A stretch of 64,000 bases of DNA, from NCBI GenBank assembly GCA_036785705.1, contig JAWUZG010000353.1, forward strand, positions 1,054,001 to 1,118,000. The letters run 5' to 3'. Below, piece by piece: positions 13,501 to 25,500 of this stretch. This stretch comes from Acanthornis magna. Its lineage: Eukaryota; Chordata; Aves; Passeriformes; Acanthizidae. The position numbers and the translations under genes are program-made. The number at the start of each line of letters is the position of its first letter. Position 1 is the first letter of the stretch. The notes under the pieces were generated by a model. That model saw nothing but the letters and a program-made list of their open reading frames with translations. It searched no databases and was not told where the DNA came from.

Positions 13501-16500
13501 CCCACCTGTCAGGTAGAGGGCGAAAGAAATGAAGCGATGGTATTTGCTGAGGATCCGCAGGGGCTCCTCCCTCTGTACCAGGGTGAAGAAATAATCTGTC
13601 ACTGTCTCGCCGTAGAAGAAATAGTTCACACACAGCAGGAAGTACCTGGGGATGATGGGGATCTCGTCAGCAGGAACCCTAAAATGCTTCTCAAGTGGCT
13701 GATCCCTGAGGTCTTGACACTGCTCTGGGATGCTGCCAACTGGCTTTGCTTCTGCCAGCCACAATGGCCTCCCCCCAGTTTGGAAATGTCACCCTCGTTC
13801 CGAGGAGTGGCTGCATCTCAGCCCCTCTCTGGGATGGCTCACAGCTGCGGTTTAGGTTTGGCTGTGATGCACAAAGACTCTGCCTTTAGGTGGCACTGCT
13901 CAACTGGCCTCTGCCTCCCGAAATCCCACACCCTGTGCATCCCAAAATCCTCCATCCTGTGCTTCCCAAAATCCCACACCCTGTGCATCCCAAAATCCTC
14001 CATCCTGTGCTTCCCAAAATCCCATACCCCTGTGCCTTCCCAAAACTACCCACCCTGTGCTCCCCAAAATCCCCTATCCTGTACATCCCAAAATCCTCCA
14101 TCCTGTGCTTCCCAAAATCCCACACCCTCTGCCTCCCAAAAGCACCCACCTGCTCCATGCATCCCAAAACCACCCACTCTCTGTGCCCCAAAAGCGCCCC
14201 TCCTGCTCTCTCCCCAACCTTTATGCAGTGACAGGACAAGGGGGAATGGCCTTAAGCTGAAGGAGGGCAGGGTGAGATGGAATGTTGGAAAGGAATTCCT
14301 CCCTGGGAGGGTGGGGAGGCCCTGGCACAGGTGCCCAGAGAAGCTGTGGCTGCCCCATCCCTCAAAGTCTCCAAGGCCAGGTTGGATTTGGCTTGGAGCA
14401 GCCTGGGATAGTGGAAGGCATCCCTGCTCATGGCAGAGGGGTGGAACAAGATGGGCTTTAAGGTCCCTCCCAACCCAAAGCATTCTGGGATTCTGTGATT
14501 TCCCTTTACAAATCCCTTTACAAAGGTCACAGTCAGCACACAGCAGCCCCAGGGTCTGTGGCTGGGTCCCCTGTGTGTCCCAGGTGAGGTGTTGGTGCTG
14601 CACACAGGGGATGGGGAGGAGCCCTCACTCACCAGCTGAGCGTCCTGAACCAGGGCAGGTCATACGAGTGGTACACGTTGTAGCCAATAGTGATGATCTC
14701 GTGGAAGCATTTGATCTGGACACACATCACCTGCACAAAAAGACATTCAGGCACTGTAATTCCTGTTGGTTAAACACCTCTTTCCTTGAGGAGACAAAAA
14801 ACATGCATGTGCAGAGCAAAAGATACTTCAGCAGTTGCTGTCAGTCCTGCAGGAGTCTCCTAATCCAACATGGGAAGCTCAGCACATTGTTTTTCCTCCC
14901 CTTTCCTCTGCAGGAGGTTTCTAACAACCCCTTGTATTAGTTCCAACTGCTGCCCAATATTGACCAGCAGATTCCTCCCAGTTTTTCTCCATGGAGAGAG
15001 AAATCCGGGAAGATGAATAAGGACCTCTAGGACAGGAGCCTCTGAGCTCTCCATCGCAGCAGTGTCCCTGCAACCTCCCCCTGTTGCAGTGAAGGTCAGG
15101 ACACCTCTCAGGAGCACTTACTATTGTCATTAAGACCATGGGGCCCAAGTAGATGATGATGAAGAAGAAGGTGATCATTGCCAGCGTGAGGATGCCTCTC
15201 ACCCACCAATTCTTCCATCTGTGCCATGGAAGGAAAACATCAGAGAAAGTCAAGATGAAGCAAAGCAGCCAAACAGTACTTCTACCTTCTGCATGTAACC
15301 AGAAGGAAACTCGAGCCCTGGAAACCCCAAGTTTCCTCTCAGTGGTGCAGAGAGACCTTGATCTGCTGACAAAAGTCTGGCTGCAGCAGCTGCAGGGCTG
15401 CAGTTCAGCCTTGCTGAATGCCGAAAGCTTTACCCAGGTGCTGAGCACCTCCCGGGGCACTGAAATGGGACAGGGCAGCCTCTGCTCCTGTTCTGCTGCA
15501 GGTTTGCCACATCTTGGACAAGCTGCATGATAAATTCAAATAAAATGGAGATCATTCCCCCTCTCTGCACCGCTTTCCAAGACGAGGGATGGTGCCTGTT
15601 GTACCTACACTACTCTCCTGCTGTGAGCCTCTCCCACACTCACAGCACACCCAGGAGAGACACCTTCTCCCATAATATAAAGAAAACAATTTCCTCCCAA
15701 GCAGTTTGTAGAAAATATCCCTGGCTTGTTCCTAAATCCTGTCCTTATCAGTACAATTCCTCAAGCATTTCTGCAGAATTCAGTCACAGCAGTGTTAAAA
15801 ACCCTGCAGCTCAAACCTTTGCTGCGAGTGCCATCAAAGCCACACCCGAGCTCTGGGGGTCTGCCCCACCCAGGCCTGGACCTGCCATGACCCAGCAGGC
15901 ACTGAAATCCCCCCAGCACTGCTCTGCCCCCTCCTCTCCCACCCACAGCCCTGACCCTGCTGCTTCCCAAGCCCTCAGGGGCAGGGAGAGGGCTGGGGAG
16001 CTGCTCCTTCAGCTTCCAGCAGCCCACACCGGGCATGGGGAACCGCAGAGAAGGTGCAGAGCCCTGGGAGAGCACAGGACGGTGCCCAGGGAGTGTTACC
16101 TTGAGGACAGGTTGGAGAGAGCCCTGTTCAGCACCTCTGGAGTGTCATCCGATGTGGGCACTGTGGATGAACCTCCAAACTCGGATCTGCTCTCGCTGTC
16201 TGATGCTGTCTCTCCATCCAGCTTGTTCTCAGACTCTGACTCCTGCAAGTCAAAGAGAGACAAGGAGCCTTAGCAGCCCCTCTGAAGGAATCTGCCCACT
16301 GGCTCTAACCCCACCACTCTGCTTCTGCAGGAGAGAGAGAGGAGAAGAAAATATTCTGTGTATTACACAGGGTTGAACCCATGAGCAACATCCTCAGGTG
16401 TTGAGGTGACAACCACAAGGGGTTTGGTGGCCCCTCAGTCTCAGCAGCAGGCACAGAAAAGGGCCTGTTCCCCCTGCACAGTTACAGATGCCTCGAAGTT

Positions 16501-19500
16501 GATGAATGAGTATTTCCAAGTGCAGCAAGTGCTCCAGGGCTCGTTAGCAGGAATTTTTACAAGGTCTCAATCCTCAGGCAGATCTCAAAGAATGTAGCAC
16601 TGCCCAAATTAGCCAGGAAGAAAGGCCTCCAAGTAGACAGGCTCAAGGCTTCCAGACAGACTTTTGAAGTGCTGACTACTTGAGGACACTAAAAATAACA
16701 CCAAGCCCATCCTCAAGCAGCTGAAGAGGAAGAGCCTGGCTTATCACTCTGGCCCAACCATCCCCTCTGGCCACAGGAGAAACCCGAGGTGCTGCAGAGG
16801 GACACACGTGCTCTGTGCTTTCCCTGCTCCTTGGACTGCACCAGCACTCAGCCTGAGCAAAGTCCTGTGTTTAGGGCTAAATAAATACAGGTGAGGCAGG
16901 TTACTGACGGCTTTGCACCAGGCCAGGGGTGGAAAAGGGATAGCAGGTGAGTCCTGGCTCTTCCCAGTTGCAGTTTTCACTCTGATCCAGCTCCTGAATA
17001 GAGGACAAACCCACACCTCCACGTTTTGCCTCTCAGCAGCACAGCTACATCCTGCTCCTCACTCCTGGAAGCAAGGAAGGAAAAGGCCACTCCCTGGGGA
17101 GCATCCAGGCAAGGCAGAGCACTTGGCCTCAGCCCACAGCTTATCTGAAAACTCCCAGAAAAGTGAGCGTGTCTGCAGGAAAAGCACAAGGGGAGCTGAG
17201 CTGACCAATGCTGGGAGCTCTGCAAACAATGAGACTTCATCCCTCAGGGCTCCCAGGCAGCACTGCCCAGCCCAAAACCAGCCAAATCTGCTGGGATTGC
17301 CTGGGTGCAGCCCGTGGTTGGGGGTATTTGTAGTTCAGTAGAGCAGGAAGGCTGGAGCTGCTCCCTTATTTAAAGCAGGAAAAGGTAATTACTCCCCCAG
17401 CTGGAACATGTCAATGGCTGCAGGCCAGGTTCTTAAATCAGACAAGGACAGTGAGGCACTGTCAGGTGGAGGCAGCTAAAAATACATCGGTGATGTCAGA
17501 GATTATTCCCAGGGATGAGCAGAGCTCCAGCCACACACCAGCAGCACCCAGTGTCACCTCCTCTTCACCTTCCTCCACGCTCCTTCCTCCCATTCATCCA
17601 CTGGGAAGGAAGAGTTTGGGTTCACTTTCAACCCAACACCTCTGCCAGCCCTCACAGGGCTTTGGAGAGCTGGCAACGAAATGCAACCTGGCTTTTTTCA
17701 GCTGTTTTTTAACCAATCCATAAAATCCATCTGAACCTCAGATTTTTGTGAGATTTAGCTGGGAACTCAAATCCATAAGGCAGCTGCAAATGGCAGCAGA
17801 GACTGGAAATGATAAAACTCCCTGGAGACCACAGATTTGGCATCTCATAGCACAGGTCAGGTTTTGAGCAATCTGTGCTCTGTATTTAGCTACAGCCTAT
17901 GTTCCCATTGCAATGCTTCCTCCAATAAAAGGATTCTCTGCAGAATTCCCCTGGGAGCAATCTAAATAGCTCCAGCCAGATCAAAATCAGCTTCTCCTTC
18001 GTACAGGCTAAACTCAAAATCCTCAAGCACAATTCTCATGCAGTCCCAGTGTCCATCACCCACACAAGTCACCAGCCTGGTAAAAGGAGCAGCACTGGAC
18101 TGCGGAGGCGAATCCAATGTTTTACTCCCCAAAGTGCAAAGCAGGCAAATCATTCCTGCCAGGGGCCCAGAGGATCAGAAGCTTCGCAAAGTGCTCAGAC
18201 CAAAAGGGAAAGAGCACTTGTGCCTTCCTCACTTCTAGTCCTGGCCAAGAACATGAGGGATCAAAGAAAAGCTCAACGACTGAGGAATCTGATGGAGCAA
18301 GCGAGCTGATGTCCCTGATCCCTGCTGTGCCTGATCACTGCCACAGCCTGATCCCTGCTGTGCCTGATCCCTGCCACAGCCTGATCCCTGCTGTGCCTGA
18401 TCCCTGCTGTGCCTGATCCCTGCTGTGCTTGATCCCTGCTGTGCCTGATCCCTGCTGTGCCTGATCCCTGCCACAGCCTGATCCCTGCTGTGCTTGATCC
18501 CTGCTGTGCCCGATCCCTGCTGTGCCTGATCCCTGCTGTGCTTGATCCCAGCTGTGCCTGATCCCTGCTGTGCCTGATCCCTGCTGTGCCCGATCCCGCT
18601 GTGCCTGATCCCTGCTGTGCCCGATCCCTGCTGTGCTTGATCCCTGCTGTGCCCGATCCCTGCCAGCCTGATCCCTGCCACAGCCTGATCCCTGCCACAG
18701 CCTGATCCCTGCCACAGCCCGATCCCTGCTGTGCCTGATCCCTGCTGTGCCCGATCCCTGCCATATTCCAGTGGTTCCCTAAACCAACTGCGCCACACAG
18801 TTGTTGCAGGTAAATCGATGTAAAACCACATGACCAGGTGCCTGAGCCACTGACTGCAGGGCAAGGCCAACTCAAACCTCGTCTGCAAAGAGCTTTGGGC
18901 TCCAAGAGCAGCAGAGCCTCACGGGGTCAGTCCAGCTGCTCCCCACTTCACCCTCAACACTGCGAACGGCAGAGGTGGAGCAACAAACACAACACCCACA
19001 GCTCCCACAAACATTGCCAGGTTATTCCCAGAGAGCACAAAAAAGCCAATCTATATAATCAAGAAGCCAATCACAATAAAGGGGCATTGTTAGGGCTTGA
19101 CATGAAATGCAGGACTCATTCCTGCCATGTTTTCCTTGATCAATTTAAGCCTGATAGAAAAAAGCACCAGGCAAAGTGAGGGATAACTGACACTTCAACA
19201 TCTTCACGTTGAAAAGTACTGAGCAGCATCAGGAATGAGCTCTTCTCCCTCCTCAGATCCCCCTGAATCAGAGCACTGGGATTTTATAGGACATTGTGCC
19301 AGATATAGGCTACGGAGAGGACTCAGTAATTGACACTATTTTTATACCTTTTATGCAAATTGCCCCCATCAGCCTACAAATCATCAGTTTATGCAGCTGA
19401 GTGGGTGATAAATAACGTGTTTAAGCCTGAGTGTGATGCACCCTGGTGCAGGCCACTGAATCCAGCTGTGGCATCGCCTTGGGACACCCTCTGGCATTGC

Positions 19501-22500
19501 CTTGGGGACACCTCCCACACATCCCCGAGGATCAGCATCCCAGGGCACTGCTTTCACAGGCAGGGACGCTCCCAGGGCCGTGCCAGGGGGTTTAATCTCT
19601 TTACAGGCAGTGCTTCTGCAAAAGCTTGGGACTGCATGGGGCTGGGCAGGGCTGAGCTCAGGCTGCAGCCAAACCACCCCTGCAATGCCACCGCCAGCAG
19701 GGGAGCAGGCTCTGAGATGGCATTTTGTCACCAACTCGGCTGCTTCCCTAAGAAACACCAGCTTTCTGATGCCTCTTCTGCTTCTTCCCTTGAAACAAAA
19801 GCCTGGAGAGGCTCAGATGTGCAGAAAGTTGCCCAGAAATCATGGCTGGTCTCCCTTCCCAGCCATTGCACCGTACTCTCTCCACACTCTCTCCTGTACT
19901 CTCCTTCATCCCTCCATGGACCTTTTCTGGCTTTTTCTGGTTGTTGTTTAGGTTCCTCCCAAAACCAAAGCTCTTCAGCCACAGGCTGATCCTCACAAAG
20001 CTCTGATCACACCTGAACCAATGATGACTTTAACACAGCACAACTCTAAAAACTCCAATCCCACCCCAGGGTGTCACTGACCCATTGCCCACACCTCCCA
20101 GCACTGCCCAGACACCTCCCAGCACCCCCAGTCACTGCCCAGACACCTCCCAGCACCCCCAGTCATTGCCCAGACACCTCCCAGCACTCCCAGTCACTGC
20201 CCAGACACCTCCCAGCAATCCCACCTCTTCCCACTGCTGCTCCTGCATGGGCACAGTGCTGTCTCTAGCTGTATTTATTCCATATTCTCTCCCCACAGCT
20301 CTCCCTCACTAATTTTTCCTGTAAGTTCCTGATATTCCCTGTGTCCCCTCCTCCCGGGCAGGAGGGCAGAGCACTCAGGATGGGAGACATCCACGTGCAG
20401 GATGCAGAGCTGAGAAACCATTAAAACCCCTCAATAAGAGCAAAGCCAACTTTCCCTCTGGTTACTTTGGGATCTGGCTTTATTTTTCCATTTCTTTTAC
20501 AGGATGAGCATTAAATCTATTAAAACACAGTCAGAGGCAAAAGCTTTTACTGTTTTTCTTGGGGTTTTTTACCAATTATTAAATTGAAGGGGTTTTTTTG
20601 TCTAGCTCCATAGGTGAGCCCAGGGCTCCTTCTTCCATTTAACATCTCAATATTGAAGGCTTCTTACAGAATAATGGAAAAAAGGAATGCAGGAACAAAA
20701 CCAAGACAGCAATGTCCATTTTATCCTAATTCATCGATTTCTACACAAGTCATGATGAGGAGAGTAAAATCCCAAACCTCTGCGAGGCCTGTTTCTCCTG
20801 CCTGCTGAACCAGAGTAGGAAAAGCCAGATACCTGCTCACTTTTCCTATTTATAAAATCAACAGCTCTGAGCAACATTTGTCAAAGAATGTTTTATCACC
20901 CTGAAGAAAAGATACACAGAGAAATGAGTTTGTCTGTGCTTTCTTTAAACAACTCGACTCCTTCAAGCAGGTGGTAAGAAATTTGTGCTCACACTGAAAT
21001 GGTTTTCTCACAGAGGAAGCCATGAGCGCTGGGTTTTTTACACAAATATCCATGACATGATCTCAGTTGCCATAGAAACGAGCCTGCTCGCTCCCTGCCA
21101 AAAATCTTCTGCCCAATACAGATATACAGTTAAGTATTCAACGCTGGCAGATTAAATTAGTTCAAGAAATGCCATTATTTAGGCACCTTCCTTGGAGCCA
21201 GGCACTGTTTTATTTAGACTTCCTGCCAGATTTTAACAAAAAACTGTGACAGAAAATGTTATTATAAAATAAATGCTGAAGAAATAGAGTTGCTTTTTCA
21301 GGCAACAGAGCTGACAGCTGGAACAAAAGGGACCAACTGTACCTCTATTCTCACCTCTGAGCACATTTGCAGGCTCAAAGTAAATATAGTCTAATGAATA
21401 CAAACTCAGCAGCCTCAGTAATGAAAACCTCAGTGTTTTCCAGGAGGGGCTTTCATTCCTCCATCCAGGAAAACTGCTCCATTCCTCTCTCCTCTTCCCC
21501 CTGCTTTAACCTCCACGGTACCTCTGAGAGCTGCTGGGCCCCCAAAACCCACCTCAGAGGGACCCGCCGGGGTGACATCACAGCCAGAATTCATCCCATC
21601 ATTCCCAAATTTCAGGATATTCTCTTCTAGGGGTTTACAACTCAGGAGGGTGAAACAAGAGAAGTCTGGAGACCATTAATCATGAGAAGGAAGAATCAAA
21701 CTCCCAGGCTTGATTTGTAGGAAGGTCCTAAAAAAAAAGCACTGGGGTTTTTTTGCAAGTGTTTTTTACCTTGGTCTTGGTGCTGTGACATTACCTGCAG
21801 GACAATTAAATTCAAGTTTCTCATGTCCCCCCATCAAGATATCAACCAGGCCGGCACCTAGTGCTGGCTGCTTGATTTGTTGTCTGAAAAAACCAACAAA
21901 GCTCACGTTTCATTTCTGTTGATACAGGACTCTGTTCCCCATCCCAAAATAACCATATTCCACTTGAAAACATGCACAGAAATTAGGACATGCCTAAAAA
22001 TGGAGACCTTTAGCAGATAATAACATCACAAAAAGCAGGAATGTTTGCACAGTGGCTGAAACAGCAGAGAAAACTCATCCCTGCTCCCAAAGCAGCGGCT
22101 TTGTTTGGCTCAGCCACGGGATGTGCTCAGTCTGCACAGCACATCCCTCTGGTTCAGGAGCCTGATCTCCCTGACAGCAAACAGGATTCATGGAAGTCAC
22201 ACATCCCTCTGGTTCAGGAGCCTGATCTCCCTGACAGCAAACAGGATTCATGGAAGGCACACATCCCTGTGACTCAGCAGGTGCTCATCCTCACCAGGAC
22301 CCCCAGCACCCACTGCAGGGGCTGCAGCTTCCAGGAAATCATGGAGGAAAAGGCACCAGGCAGCAGCTATTGTGTACAAAGGAGCACAAAAATAGGTGGG
22401 TGGTGCTGGCACTCCCCCAGAATTTCCTGCTGCTCAGAAAGGAACCTGCCTTCCCCTCTGAACACGTGATGGAGATGTTTTGGACAGAGGCTTCTGGGTT

Positions 22501-25500
22501 CTCCTGGATCTAAGTGGCATCCCGGTGCTCCAGTGGCATTTCTGGGCTGGCACTTCCCTGCAGAGACACAGAAACACACTTGGGAAAACAACAGCAAAGC
22601 TCCAAGAGCCTCTGGGAGTTGGTGCCTGAGGGAGGCTGGAGCTCTGTCTGCTGGAGCCTGCACAGACATTTCAATCTGCTGTTGTTTGGGAGAGCTGGGA
22701 GCAACAAGAGGGAGAACAAACAGCTCTGCAGCAACTGTTCACACTGGGAGGTTACTGCAGGAAAAGGCTATTTTTGTCCTCTGAAATGAGAGCCTGCATC
22801 ACACCAAGGCTTCTGACCCTCAATTCCTCAGGACTTCATACAAATTTTTCCAAAACACAATGAGGAAAAAAAGAAAATCTTACCAAATTATTTAATTTGC
22901 TGACTCTAAGGTGGTATCTTGCACAGTCTTGTTCACATTCCTCTGCCAGTCAATCCCAGTGGCTTTACTTGGACTAATCAAGGAAGGGACTTGGACCAGA
23001 GTGTTTAGATGTGATCCTGATGAACCTAAATCTGTAGTTTGCTGAAGTCACAGGTGTCATCAAGGCCAGGCTGGATGGGGTTTGGAGCACCCTGGCCTAG
23101 TGCCCATGGCAGGCTTTAAGGTCCCTCCCAACACAAATCAGTCTGGGATTCTGTGATTTTAATGGTTTTACCTCCAAGAGTCCTGGGGATGTTTCCTGCT
23201 TGGAAGATACACACAAACATCCCAACTTCCCTCTTCTCAGCACCAAACATCCCTCCACCCACAGGAGTCACCCCCAGACACCACTGCAAGCACGGCTTTG
23301 GAAGCAGGAGCAGAGACACTGTCCATGTACAGAACGGTCTGAGTGCTCAGCTCACCCTGCAACAGGGGGCCAAGGACAGCCAGAATATCCTCCATCACCT
23401 CTGCTATCCTGATCTTATTAGAAATAATAACAATAAATGAGCAGGAGCGAGGATAGAAGAAGCTCCCAGCTCCACTAAGATCCAGCAGAAACACAGAAAA
23501 CAGGAAGGCCTGGAGGTGACAGCCACTTCCTGGCACCATCAAGGGGGACACGCACCTGTACAGCTCTCCAGACCAGACAGAAATAAATCTCCTACTCCTA
23601 TCCATTCCTATCCATTAAATAAGGATAGAAAAGCAAAGCCAGCTCTGAACTATGCAGAGGGCTGAGCAACAGGAAAAACAACTTGAGGGTTTGATGTGAG
23701 CATTGAGAGTCTCCCTGCTCACTCTGTCATGCACAAGTGCTGCACACAGGGAAGGAAAGGGAGCCATCCAACCTTTAAAATGACAAAATCTTCCTGGGAT
23801 GAAGCTTGCCTGGCATCGCCACAAATGAGCACGGACACAGGAGAAAGGAGCAGGGCCAAGTCAAACACCTTCCAAAGGAAATGCTGGTGAAGGTGTTAAA
23901 TTTGAGAGTCACTTTTCCATTGGGAACACAACCAGTCCAGTACTTGTGGCCACAACTAACGCACAGGAGTGCTCAGGCACACACAGAGCTGAGCATCAAA
24001 CTGCAGGGAAGTTGACACAAATTATTTTAATTATTTAAAATACTACTTTAGGCTATTATTATATTGTTTTATTTTATTATATTATATTAGGCTATTATTT
24101 ATATATATATTTATATATTTATATTATATTTAAGCTATTGTTACATTATTTTATTCTATTGTATTTATATTAAAATATTTTTAAATATATATAATTATTA
24201 TAAATAATTAGATATATTTAAAATATGTATTTAGTCATCAAACCAACAGGGAATTCTTGCAAAATGCCTGGAAGCACAAGAAATAAATTTCTAATAAGAT
24301 CAGGATAGCAGAGGTGAGGGGGGATATTCTGTGTGTCAGATTGTGACAATCTATTGTTGATAGATGTTCACAATCTCAGCTCTGCTGCAAGAGTACACTC
24401 TGCTGGGTGTACTCTCCCAGCAGAGCTGAGATTGTGAACATCTATCAACAATACATGAGGCTCGTGCTTCAGCAAACTGGTGCTTGGAATCGAGCCTAAA
24501 ATAATATTAAGAGCTAATAGAAAAATAATCTTTTGGAGTGGGTCTGGAAGCAGACTTGGACTTCAGCCTCCCTTTACCATAGATGAGATGAAGAGAGGCA
24601 TCACTGCAGTGGTTTATTGAGTTTAGTCCTACAAGAGCCTTATCTTGTTATCACAAACTCCCAACTAGCAGGAGCTCTCCTGGAATCTGGGAGTACCAGG
24701 ATTTGAAATTGCCTGAACCTGCAGAGTGCCTGCGCTGTTATTTCTCTGTATCCTGCACCTCTCGTGAGCTAAAAGCCAAAATTGGAGCTGCTGCCCCTGT
24801 TCCAGCTCACCCCAGGCCACGGTCCCCAGCCACCCTCCACCCTCCCAAGCAGACCCAAGGGACAGCACAGCCCTGGCAAAGCTCAGCATCTTCAGAGCAC
24901 ATCACACCACCAGGGAGTTCTTGCAAAATGCCTGGAAGCACAAGAAATAAATGCCCGGAAGCACAAGAAATCATGAGGCTTGGACGGCAGAGTCTTTCAC
25001 TTTTTCTACCACACAAACCAGATGTAGCCAGATAAAAGTCAAGCCATGTTGTCAGGCCACTGCAAAACCAGGCAGGAAGGAACCAGTTTTCACCATCAAA
25101 CACTTGGTGACACAGAGTCATCCCCCCCTTGCACACCCTGTGTCTGATCAAGGCCTCACACCAGCAAAGCAAACTCCTGTGCCACTGTCAGCCCTTCTCC
25201 CACCAGAAATGGAAAACTCCAACTGGAGGAGCACAAAGCCAGCACTGCTGGCTGTCCATTTGCTCCTGCAAAGGAACAGGAGTCTCCAGCAAGGCACTGG
25301 GACAAAGAGCCACGAGTGATGTGGGCTGGGACCTCCTCCTCCCTGGGAGAAGGCCATGGGATGTCTGGGAACCCCCTCCAATTTCAGACAACTGCTCATG
25401 CAATGTCCCAGCAACCACACGGAAAAGGAAAAACCCCTCAGTCCTCACTGTGGAGTCACATGAAGTACAAACAGCTACTGAGAAATTATCATAAAATCCC

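Noticed and set aside
12796..14215. CRISPR-like regular repeats
   Set aside because: The repeats are contiguous without unique spacers and sit in introns of a vertebrate gene. They are minisatellites.
13426..14940. 504-codon open frame on the plus strand
   Set aside because: It runs antisense through CDS2 exons 5 and 4, the 24-bp minisatellite and a CR1. Its predicted protein is repeat-derived and it has no splice or family support.
15527..16273. 248-codon plus-strand frame
   Set aside because: It is antisense across CDS2 exon 2 and flanking introns, and matches no known family.
18235..18905. 210- and 217-codon repetitive minus-strand frames
   Set aside because: They are products of the 16-bp minisatellite in CDS2 intron 1, open in all three frames.
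24352..24453. MITE or microRNA gene
   Set aside because: The hairpin is real, but no target duplications, terminal motif or miRNA-like imperfect pairing can be seen, so I list it only as an inverted repeat.
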